From positions 1 through 53,313 of the forward strand of contig SUWG01000018.1 of assembly GCA_015061625.1 (NCBI GenBank): 53,313 nt of DNA, given 5' to 3'. Positions 37,211-45,017 of the stretch are shown piece after piece. Made by a program: the position numbers and the translations under genes. A model generated the notes under the pieces. It worked only from the letters and a program-made list of their open reading frames with translations. It was not told where the DNA came from and made no database searches. Position 1 is the stretch's first letter; every line of letters begins with the position of its first letter. This stretch comes from Lentisphaerota bacterium. GTDB lineage: Bacteria; Verrucomicrobiota; Lentisphaeria; Victivallales; Victivallaceae.

Positions 37211-38320
37211 ATGAAAATCGTTATCGCACCGGATTCATACAAAGGAGCATTGCGGGCCGAAGCAGTGGCACAAACCATAGCCCAGGCATGGCGTGCCATC
37301 AAGCCGGCAGATGAAATAATAACCCTCCCCCTTTCCGATGGCGGTGAAGGTATGGCCGGAGCATTGGCCGCCGCAAGAAACGGCTCTTTTGTCACCATTG
37401 ACGCTACCGACGCCCTGAATAGACCGGTCAAAGCCAGTGCGGTGATGATCGGCAACACCGCCATTCTGGAAAGTGCCGAAGCCAACGGGATCGAAAAACT
37501 GACCCGGCAGGAACTTGACCCGCTGGCGGCAACCACTTTCGGTGTGGGAACCATGATCGATCATCTCTTATCCGCCGACTGCACCGATCTGATCATCGGC
37601 ATCGGCGGCAGTGCCACCGTTGACGGCGGCGCCGGTATGCTTCAGGCTCTCGGTGCAAAATTCATCGACCGCTATGGGAAAATCCTCCCTGCTGGCATCG
37701 GCGGCGGCGCATTGCGCCATATCGCTCAAGTCGATCTCGGCAATTTGAATGAAAAATTATCCCGGTGCAAAATCCGGGTCGCCTGCGATGTGACCAATCC
37801 GCTGACCGGCCCGCTGGGGTCGGCGGCAGTTTTCGGCCCGCAAAAAGGCGCAACCAAAGAAATGGTTGCTTCTCTGGATGAAAATCTCGCCCACTGGGCA
37901 ACCCTTTTTCACGATGACGGCACTCACCCCGGCGACGGTGCCGCCGGAGGTCTGGGCTTTGCCCTGCGTAAAATTCTCGGTGCAAATCTGGTTTCCGGCG
38001 CAGAACTGGTGTTGGAATACAGCAATTTCGATGCCGCAGTTGCCGATGCCGATCTGGTCATCACCGGTGAAGGATGCAGTGACGAACAAACCGCTTACGG
38101 CAAACTCTGCTCCGTCGTGGCCGCCCATGCCGCCAAATACGGGGTGCCAACCATTCTGGTTTCCGGCGCATTGAAAGGCGATTGCACCGCACTGGAAAAA
38201 CTTTTCCACGGCTGTTTCAGCATCTCCCGCGGCCCGGCGACCCTCGATGAAGCCATCGCCAAAACCGGAGAAAATCTCCGGCACATGGGAACCAATCTGG
38301 CAAGATTGTTTTCAATTTAA
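37211..38320 (+). CDS. Glycerate kinase (GlxK/GarK type)
   Basis: This 369-residue enzyme phosphorylates D-glycerate with ATP, probably to 2-phosphoglycerate as in the GarK class, feeding it into glycolysis. Seen: MKIVIAPDSYKGAL at the N-terminus, LPLSDGGEGM near 40, GIGGSATVDGGAGMLQALG near 130, CDVTNPLTGPLGSAAVFGPQKGA near 193 and ITGEGCSDEQTAYGK near 283, all signatures of the family. It starts 15 bp after the esterase gene and ends the operon at a strong terminator. SerA elsewhere in the window uses 3-phosphoglycerate, but nothing here ties the two together directly. Confidence 0.92.
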   Translation: MKIVIAPDSYKGALRAEAVAQTIAQAWRAIKPADEIITLPLSDGGEGMAGALAAARNGSFVTIDATDALNRPVKASAVMIGNTAILESAEANGIEKLTRQELDPLAATTFGVGTMIDHLLSADCTDLIIGIGGSATVDGGAGMLQALGAKFIDRYGKILPAGIGGGALRHIAQVDLGNLNEKLSRCKIRVACDVTNPLTGPLGSAAVFGPQKGATKEMVASLDENLAHWATLFHDDGTHPGDGAAGGLGFALRKILGANLVSGAELVLEYSNFDAAVADADLVITGEGCSDEQTAYGKLCSVVAAHAAKYGVPTILVSGALKGDCTALEKLFHGCFSISRGPATLDEAIAKTGENLRHMGTNLARLFSI

Positions 38321-38327
38321 AATAAAA

Positions 38328-38372
38328 ATCCCGGCTGGCCGCTTTTCTGCACGCCTGCCGGGATATTCTTTA
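38328..38372 (+). terminator. Terminator after glycerate kinase
   Basis: ATCCCGGC (38328-38335) and GCCGGGAT (38357-38364) with a 21-nt loop, followed by ATTCTTT. The A-rich sequence before it makes it usable for the convergent marC gene too. Confidence 0.8.
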
Positions 38373-38378
38373 TGCTTT

Positions 38379-39014
38379 TCAACCGGCAATGCCGAGAAAA
38401 CCGCGCACCCCGTCAAAAATGATCTGTGCCGCCAGTGCCACGATATACATACCAGTAAGTTTGCTCAAAATACGCACACCTTTATCCTTGAGCAGATTGT
38501 TGATCTTTTCAGAACAATAGAGCATCACCGTAACCCCCGCTCCGGCGACAAAGATCGCACACAATTCAACGATCAGCATGAACCAGCGGGATGTGCCGAG
38601 TTCCACCGCCCGTGATGCCGCCGAAGCACCCATGACCAGCAATGTACCGATCGTGCCGGGACCGACCGTCGTGGGAATGGCCAGCGGCACCACCGAGGGA
38701 TCACCCTCCTCGGCGATCTGACGGTTCTTGGGCAGCGAACTGCGCACCATATCAATACCATTGAGCATCAGCACCAATCCCGCTCCGATCTGGAACGCAT
38801 TAAGCGAAATACCCAGACAATCAAAAATCACTTTACCGAAAAGATAGAGGATCAGTGATGCACAAATCACCGCAAAACCGGTTCTCAATGCCAATTTGCG
38901 CCGGGGAGATAAATCCATGCCGTCACAGGTGGCAACAAATACTGACAAGACAAAAAACGGGGTCAACAGCAAAAACAAACGGACTACCAGACCGGTTATA
39001 TAGGCGACAGACAT
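38379..39014 (-). CDS. MarC-family inner-membrane protein
   Basis: This 211-residue protein has six hydrophobic segments in the MarC/YhgN pattern: LFLLLTPFFVLSVFVAT with a loop containing SPRRKLALRTG, FQIGAGLVLMLNGIDM, a central loop, VVPLAIPTTVGPGTIGTLLVM (the family's VPLAxPxxxGPG signature) and two further helices. MarC proteins are multi-spanning, of unknown function; an early link to antibiotic resistance was not confirmed. The ATG at 39014 has GGAGAGG immediately upstream. The gene is convergent with glycerate kinase and has its own promoter. Confidence 0.88.
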   Translation of the reverse strand: MSVAYITGLVVRLFLLLTPFFVLSVFVATCDGMDLSPRRKLALRTGFAVICASLILYLFGKVIFDCLGISLNAFQIGAGLVLMLNGIDMVRSSLPKNRQIAEEGDPSVVPLAIPTTVGPGTIGTLLVMGASAASRAVELGTSRWFMLIVELCAIFVAGAGVTVMLYCSEKINNLLKDKGVRILSKLTGMYIVALAAQIIFDGVRGFLGIAG

Positions 39015-39060
39015 GATCCTCTCCAATTTCTGTTTTTATATTCATTCATGCACTCTGTAA

Positions 39061-39088
39061 AATATAGCATGGAATACGTTTTTTTCAA
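39061..39088 (-). promoter_or_regulatory. Promoter of marC
   Basis: Minus strand: TTGAAA (39088-39083), 16 bp, TATATT (39066-39061), close behind the terminator of the upstream operon. Confidence 0.6.
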
Positions 39089-39089
39089 C

Positions 39090-39126
39090 CTGAAAAAAAG
39101 ATTGACACCCGGATTTCCGGGTGTCA
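39090..39126 (-). terminator. Terminator of the four-gene CoA-ligase/PFOR operon
   Basis: TGACACCCGG (39103-39112) and CCGGGTGTCA (39117-39126) form a perfect 10-bp stem with a 4-nt loop. On the minus strand a T7 run follows. Confidence 0.9.
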
Positions 39127-39147
39127 TGAACATCAGAAAAATGTACC

Positions 39148-41463
39148 TTATTTATTGCGCAATTCCGTGCGGCGGATCTTGCCGCTGGTCGTCTTGGGCA
39201 GACTATCCACGAACTCGATCAGCCGCGGATATTTGTAAGGCGCAGTATGCGCTTTGACATAATCCTGGATCTCTTTTTTCAACTCATCCGACGCAGTAGT
39301 GTCTTTGGTCAGCATGATCCACGCTTTGATGACCTGACCACGCACCGGATCCGGCGCACCGGTCACGGCACATTCCAACACATACGGCAACTCCATAATG
39401 ACACTTTCCACCTCAAACGGCCCGATACGGTAACCGGAAGTTTTGATCACATCATCGCTCCGGCCGACATACCAGTAACAGCCATTCTCATCGCACCATG
39501 CCACGTCGCCGGTATGGTAATAACCATCATGCCACGCTTCGGCGGTGCGTTCCGGATCACGGTTGTAACCGCAGAAAAGTCCGGGAATTTCACCGACCTT
39601 ATCCGCTTTGATACAAATTTCACCGGTCTCTCCGGCCGCCACCGGATTGCAATCAGCATCCAGCAGCACGATCGGATACTGCGGACTGGGACGCCCCATC
39701 GAACCCGGCTGCGGCACCGTGCCGACCAGATTGCCCAGCGACATGGTCGTTTCCGTCTGGCCGAATGCTTCCATGATCTTCAAACCGGTAACATTATAGA
39801 ATTGATGGAACACTTCCGGATTGAGTGCCTCACCGGCAGTCGCCGCATATTTGAGCGTGGAAAAGTCGTACTTGCTCAAATCCTCTTTGATGAAAAAGCG
39901 GTACATCGTCGGCGGCGCACAGAAAGTGGAAATGTTGTGCTTTTTGAACATCGGTAAAATCTCGTCCGCATGGAACCGGTCAAAGTCAAAGACGAAAACC
40001 GATGCTTCACAGAGCCACTGACCGTAATGTTTGCCCCAGGCAGATTTGCCCCAGCCGGTGTCACTGATGGTAAAATGCAATTCGCCGGGTTGGACATTGA
40101 GCCACCATCTCGCCGTAAGAATATGCCCCAGCGGATACGCATGATCATGCAATACCATCTTGGGATAACCGGAAGTGCCGCTGGAAAAGAACATCAGCAT
40201 CGGATCGCCGACCTTGTGATCCGCCGGACGGGGAAATACCTTGCTGAAACGCTCCAGAGATGCATCCAGATCGTGCCAGCCATCGACACTGCCATTCACC
40301 GAAACTTTCAATTCCACGGTCGGAGACTTTTTGCACGCTTCATTGACGGAATCGACCACCGCCTGTTCCGAAGTGGTCACGACCATACGGACATCGGCAC
40401 TATTCAACCGGTATTCGATATCCTTGGCCAGCAACTGATTCGGCGCAGGGATCGCCACCGCACCGACACGGTGCAGAGCATTGATCACATACCAATACTG
40501 GTAATGGCGTTTCAAAATCAGCAACACCTTGTCGCCTTTTTTGATGCCCAGTGAGGTAAAGTAGTTGGCCGTCTGCTGGGACAATTCAGAGATATCTTTA
40601 TAGGTGAAATCCCTTACCACACTCTGATCGGCGGAAACATAGCGCATCGCCCGGCCCGCCGGATGTTTTACGGCCAATTCATCAAGCACATCGTAAGCAA
40701 AGTTGAAATTTTCCGGAATGTTGAACTTCACCGCCGTAAGCAAACCGTTTTCATCGATCGTCTCATCCATGAAACGGTGATAGATCAGATCACTCTTATC
40801 CGCCGGAGCATCCACGATCTCCCGGTGGACTTTTTCCGGCAATGTAGCATCGCTGGATTTCATCACCACCGCCAGAAATGTACACTCCTGACCGCCGACC
40901 GCCACCATTCCGTGCGGATGACGGCTGTCGTAGTAAACGCTGTCTCCGGCTTCAAGGATCTCCACTTTGTCTTCCAGTTGAACTTTCAACTTGCCGCTCA
41001 AAACATAATCAAATTCCTGACCGGCATGAGTGGAAAGATGCACCGGAGCATCATCGCTGATAAATGGCGCACGCACCACAAACGGTTCCGCCATGCGGTT
41101 TTTCATCGATGCCGCCTGATGGAAATACTCGAAATTGGGACTGCGCTCAACTCTTTTTCCGGAAACTTTGCGGGTCAGAGTGTAGAAACTCAAACGGGGC
41201 GATTCGCCGGTTATAAGCGCATTGATATCCATGCCGAAACGTTCAGCCGTTTTAAGCAGAAACGAAAATGATGAATCCGCTTCACCGTTTTCATGCAAAA
41301 GATAGTCAGACTCAGTAATGTTGTGCAGAATCGCCATCTCACGGGTGCTGATACCGAGCGCTTTGCGCGCTTCGCTAATTCGCTTGCCAGTAAGTTTGAG
41401 CTGTTCTGTCACATCCTTGCCGCCAAATACGTTGGACGGCACATTCTCCTGTTTGTCTGCCAT
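39148..41463 (-). CDS. XRE helix-turn-helix + cupin + acyl-CoA synthetase fusion
   Basis: This 771-residue protein has three parts. Residues about 25-85: XRE-type helix-turn-helix (GKRISEARKALGISTREMAILHNI). Residues about 120-200: cupin (STHAGQEFDYVLSGKLKVQL, then LEAGDSVYYDSRHPHGM), the usual sensor of HTH-cupin regulators. Residues about 230-771: AMP-forming CoA ligase of the acetyl/medium-chain type, with FFSSGTSGYPKMVLHDH near 420, AFGQTETTM, YHTGDVAW, GRSDDVIKTSGYRIGP and the catalytic Lys762 in TTSGKIRRTE. All ligase motifs are intact, so it may both make an acyl-CoA and bind DNA. It is last in the four-gene operon, 35 bp after PFOR. The acid substrate is unknown. The ribosome site is AAAGGA. 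Confidence 0.88.
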   Translation of the reverse strand: MADKQENVPSNVFGGKDVTEQLKLTGKRISEARKALGISTREMAILHNITESDYLLHENGEADSSFSFLLKTAERFGMDINALITGESPRLSFYTLTRKVSGKRVERSPNFEYFHQAASMKNRMAEPFVVRAPFISDDAPVHLSTHAGQEFDYVLSGKLKVQLEDKVEILEAGDSVYYDSRHPHGMVAVGGQECTFLAVVMKSSDATLPEKVHREIVDAPADKSDLIYHRFMDETIDENGLLTAVKFNIPENFNFAYDVLDELAVKHPAGRAMRYVSADQSVVRDFTYKDISELSQQTANYFTSLGIKKGDKVLLILKRHYQYWYVINALHRVGAVAIPAPNQLLAKDIEYRLNSADVRMVVTTSEQAVVDSVNEACKKSPTVELKVSVNGSVDGWHDLDASLERFSKVFPRPADHKVGDPMLMFFSSGTSGYPKMVLHDHAYPLGHILTARWWLNVQPGELHFTISDTGWGKSAWGKHYGQWLCEASVFVFDFDRFHADEILPMFKKHNISTFCAPPTMYRFFIKEDLSKYDFSTLKYAATAGEALNPEVFHQFYNVTGLKIMEAFGQTETTMSLGNLVGTVPQPGSMGRPSPQYPIVLLDADCNPVAAGETGEICIKADKVGEIPGLFCGYNRDPERTAEAWHDGYYHTGDVAWCDENGCYWYVGRSDDVIKTSGYRIGPFEVESVIMELPYVLECAVTGAPDPVRGQVIKAWIMLTKDTTASDELKKEIQDYVKAHTAPYKYPRLIEFVDSLPKTTSGKIRRTELRNK

Positions 41464-41498
41464 TTTTTTATCCTTTTATTTTTAACGATCAGTAACCA

Positions 41499-44400
41499 TT
41501 ACTGATTGTCTTCCATCTTTTTGTAATAGAGGTATTTTTTCTCCGCTTCCTCTGCACCGCGGGCAAAGAACTTTTCCGCATTATCCGGGAATGTACGCTT
41601 CAATGCCGCATAACGGGTCTCGCCCGCCAGAAATTCAGCATAAGACGTTACCGGAGCTTTGGAATCGAGCGTAAAGGGCTTCTCTTTCGCCGGATTGTAG
41701 CGGTAAAGCATCCAGTAACCGGCTTCCACCGCCCGTTTCATCTCATCCTGCGCACAACCCATGCCGCATTTCAGACCGTGAGAAAGACACGGTGTATAGG
41801 CCACGATCACCGACGGCCCGTCAAATTCTTCGGCTTCACGGATCGCCTTGATCAACTGATTCGGATCGGCCCCCATTGCCACTTGCGCCACATAAACATT
41901 GCCGTAAGTCATGAAGATCGCTCCCAAATCCTTTTTGGGACTGGCCTTACCGGAACTGGCAAACTGCGCCACCGCTCCGACCGGAGTCGCCTTGGATGAC
42001 TGTCCGCCGGTGTTGCTGTAAACTTCAGTGTCAACAACCAGTACATTGATATTTTCACCGCTGGCCACTACATGATCAAGACCGCCGAAACCGATATCAT
42101 ACGCCCAGCCGTCTCCGCCGAACATCCAGAAGGTCTTTTTCGCCAGCATATCTTTGTGCTTCAAAATCTCCTGCGCCAAAGCATTATCCATGCCCTCAAG
42201 CACCGCACAAAGTTTATCTGCAGCCGCTCTGGAGCCGGAAATATCATCAAAGGATGCGATGAATTCCTCTCCGGCACGGCGGACATCTTCCGGAATATCC
42301 ATCGTCAGCAATTCCGCCACACGCATTTTGGCTTTGGCCCGCTGCTGTTTGACCGAAAGGGCCATGCCCAGAGAAAATTCAGCATTGTTTTCAAAAAGCG
42401 AGTTGCTCCACGCCGGCCCCCTGCCCGCCTTGTTGGTCGTATACGGGATCCCCGGCATCGGTGAACCCCACGCCTGCGAGCATCCCGTGGCATTGGCCCA
42501 GTAAACGTGATCGCCGAAAAGCTGCGTGAGCAATTTGGCATAAGGCGTTTCACCGCAACCGGCACACGCCGCAGAAAATTCCAGCAACGGCTGGCGGAAT
42601 TGACTGCCTTTGATCGTCCACACATCGAAAAGATCACCTTTATCGCTCAAGTTTTGAGCGTAATCCCACAACTCCATCCGGTTGCCGACTTCACGGTACG
42701 GTTTCATCGTCAATGCTTTATCTTTTGCCAGACAGGCATTGACACACGCTCCGCAACCGGTACAGTCAGCAAAACTGGTCTGCAAGGTGAAATATATTCC
42801 GGCTTTGCCGCGCACTTCCAGCGTGTCAAAGCCAGCCGGTTTGCCACTGTTTTCCGCTTCATTGAGCAGATACGGACGGATCACCGCATGGGGACAAACC
42901 AGCGAACAGCGGTTGCACTGGATACATTTGGCGGCATCCCAAACCGGCACATTGACGGCAATGCCCCGCTTTTCATAAGCGGTCAACCCCATGTCGATCA
43001 CGCCATCTTCATAACCTTTGAAAGCACTCACCGGCAGATCGTCACCTTTCTGACGGTTGATGGGATCGGCAATATTTTTCACCACTGCCGGACGATCCGC
43101 AACCACTGCGGCATCACCGTCAACCGCATTCTTCCACGCTTCCGGGATCTCCACTTTGACAAACGCTGTCGCTCCGGCATCGATCGCCGCCCAGTTGCGG
43201 GCAACCACTTCGTCACCTTTGGCAAAATAGGTGCGTTTGGCAAGGTCTTTCATATAGGAATCCGCCTCGTCACCGGGAATGATATTCACCAGATGGAAAA
43301 ATGCGGACTGCAATACCAGATTGTAGTGATTGCCCAACCCCAGTTTGGCGGCAATGGAAACGGCATCTATCGTATAAAGATTGACCGACTTTTCCGCCAG
43401 AACCCGTTTGGCGGCTGCGGGGATGAGCTGCTCCAATCCGGCGGCATCCAGCGAGGTATTCAACAGCAATGTGCCGCCGTTTTTCAATTCACCGGCCACA
43501 TCATACTGACGGATATAAGTTTCGTTGTGGCAACCGATAAAATCCGCCGACTTCACATAATACGATGAACGGATCGGTGCATCTCCGAAACGCAAATGCG
43601 ATTTGGTCACTCCGAAAGATTTTTTGGCATCATATTCAAAATAAGCCTGGGCAAATTTGGGCGTATGCGCATTGATGATCTCCACCGTGCTTTTATTGGC
43701 TCCGACCGTACCGTCTGAACCCAATCCCCAGAATTTACAACACACCTGATGCTCATCATCCGGATAAAGATCACCCTTGGATGGCAGGGATAAATGGGTC
43801 ACATCATCCTCGATGCCGATGGTGAAATTGCCAAATGGTTCAGCAGAGGACAAATGACGGTAAACAGCGGCAATCTGCGCCGGATCAACATCTTTGCTCG
43901 ACAATCCGTAACGGCCGCCGATGACCTTGATTTTGCGCCCGGAATTGGCGATCACAGTGCAGACATCCTGATAAAGCGGCTCACCGGCACTGCCCATTTC
44001 CTTACACCGGTCAAGCACGGCGATACTGCGGATGCTTTCCGGCAACGCCGCCAGAAAATGTTCCGCAGAAAACGGCCGGAACAAACGAACTTGCAGAAAA
44101 CCGCACTTATCCCCCTGACTGTTGAGATGATCGACCGTCTCTTTAACCGCCCCGGAAACTGATCCCATGGCGATTATCACCTTTTCTGCATCCGGCGCAC
44201 CATAATAATCAAACAGATGGTAACTGCGCCCGGTCAGAGCGGAAATTTTATCCATATATTTCTGAACGATCTCCGGCAATTCGCTGTAAAAGCGGTTGTT
44301 CGCCTCCCGCACCTGAAAGAATATATCGCCATTCTGCACAGTCGCCCGCAACCGGGGGTGTTCCGGATTAAGTGCCTGCGCCCGGAAGGCATCGACCGCA

Positions 44401-44999
44401 TCAAAATCCAGCATTTTGGCGTAATCTTCATAGTCGATCAATTCAACTTTGCTCATCTCATGCGAAGTGCGGAAACCGTCAAAAAAGTGCAGAAACGGAA
44501 TACGGCCTTTTACCGCCGCCAGATGCGCCACCGGAGCCAGATCGATGATCTCCTGCGAATTGGCAGTGGAAAGCATGGCAAATCCGGTCTGACGGCAATT
44601 CATCACGTCAGAGTGATCGCCGAAAATGGATAATGCGTGCGTACCGACCGTGCGGGAAGCAACGTGCAGCACTCCCGGCAATCTTTCACCGGCAATACGA
44701 TGCATCACCGGGATCATCAGCAGCAATCCCTGCGATGAGGTGAATGTCGTGGAAAGCGCACCGGTTTCCAGCGAACCGTGGATCGCTCCTGCCGCTCCGG
44801 CTTCAGATTCCATTTCCACCAGAGTAACCGTCTGACCAAAAATATTTTTCCGCCCTTTGGCCGACCAGGCATCGGTCTTGCCCGCCATCGGACTGGATGG
44901 GGTGATCGGGTAGATCGCCGCCACTTCGGTAAAGGCATACGCCGCATAGGCGCACGCCTCGTTGCCATCCATGGTAACAAATTTTTTCTCTTTATCCAT
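41499..44999 (-). CDS. nifJ: Pyruvate:ferredoxin (flavodoxin) oxidoreductase
   Basis: This 1166-residue homodimer-type enzyme converts pyruvate and CoA to acetyl-CoA, CO2 and reduced ferredoxin; it is typical of anaerobes. Domains in order: thiamine-pyrophosphate pyrimidine domain (YPITPSSPMAGKTDAW), transketolase-C-like, gamma domain (KSFGVTKSHLRFG near 455), 2[4Fe-4S] domain with CIQCNRCSLVCP near 695 and CTGCGACVNACLAKD near 752, and the pyrophosphate-binding domain with CAGCGETPYAK near 820, FMFGGDGWAYDIGFGGL-like FGGDGWAYDIGFGGLDH and DTEVYSNTGGQSSKATP near 980. All cluster Cys are present. It lies between two unusual CoA-ligase fusions in one operon. Confidence 0.95.
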   Translation of the reverse strand: MDKEKKFVTMDGNEACAYAAYAFTEVAAIYPITPSSPMAGKTDAWSAKGRKNIFGQTVTLVEMESEAGAAGAIHGSLETGALSTTFTSSQGLLLMIPVMHRIAGERLPGVLHVASRTVGTHALSIFGDHSDVMNCRQTGFAMLSTANSQEIIDLAPVAHLAAVKGRIPFLHFFDGFRTSHEMSKVELIDYEDYAKMLDFDAVDAFRAQALNPEHPRLRATVQNGDIFFQVREANNRFYSELPEIVQKYMDKISALTGRSYHLFDYYGAPDAEKVIIAMGSVSGAVKETVDHLNSQGDKCGFLQVRLFRPFSAEHFLAALPESIRSIAVLDRCKEMGSAGEPLYQDVCTVIANSGRKIKVIGGRYGLSSKDVDPAQIAAVYRHLSSAEPFGNFTIGIEDDVTHLSLPSKGDLYPDDEHQVCCKFWGLGSDGTVGANKSTVEIINAHTPKFAQAYFEYDAKKSFGVTKSHLRFGDAPIRSSYYVKSADFIGCHNETYIRQYDVAGELKNGGTLLLNTSLDAAGLEQLIPAAAKRVLAEKSVNLYTIDAVSIAAKLGLGNHYNLVLQSAFFHLVNIIPGDEADSYMKDLAKRTYFAKGDEVVARNWAAIDAGATAFVKVEIPEAWKNAVDGDAAVVADRPAVVKNIADPINRQKGDDLPVSAFKGYEDGVIDMGLTAYEKRGIAVNVPVWDAAKCIQCNRCSLVCPHAVIRPYLLNEAENSGKPAGFDTLEVRGKAGIYFTLQTSFADCTGCGACVNACLAKDKALTMKPYREVGNRMELWDYAQNLSDKGDLFDVWTIKGSQFRQPLLEFSAACAGCGETPYAKLLTQLFGDHVYWANATGCSQAWGSPMPGIPYTTNKAGRGPAWSNSLFENNAEFSLGMALSVKQQRAKAKMRVAELLTMDIPEDVRRAGEEFIASFDDISGSRAAADKLCAVLEGMDNALAQEILKHKDMLAKKTFWMFGGDGWAYDIGFGGLDHVVASGENINVLVVDTEVYSNTGGQSSKATPVGAVAQFASSGKASPKKDLGAIFMTYGNVYVAQVAMGADPNQLIKAIREAEEFDGPSVIVAYTPCLSHGLKCGMGCAQDEMKRAVEAGYWMLYRYNPAKEKPFTLDSKAPVTSYAEFLAGETRYAALKRTFPDNAEKFFARGAEEAEKKYLYYKKMEDNQ

Positions 45000-45017
45000 A
45001 ATAAAAAATCATCCTTA

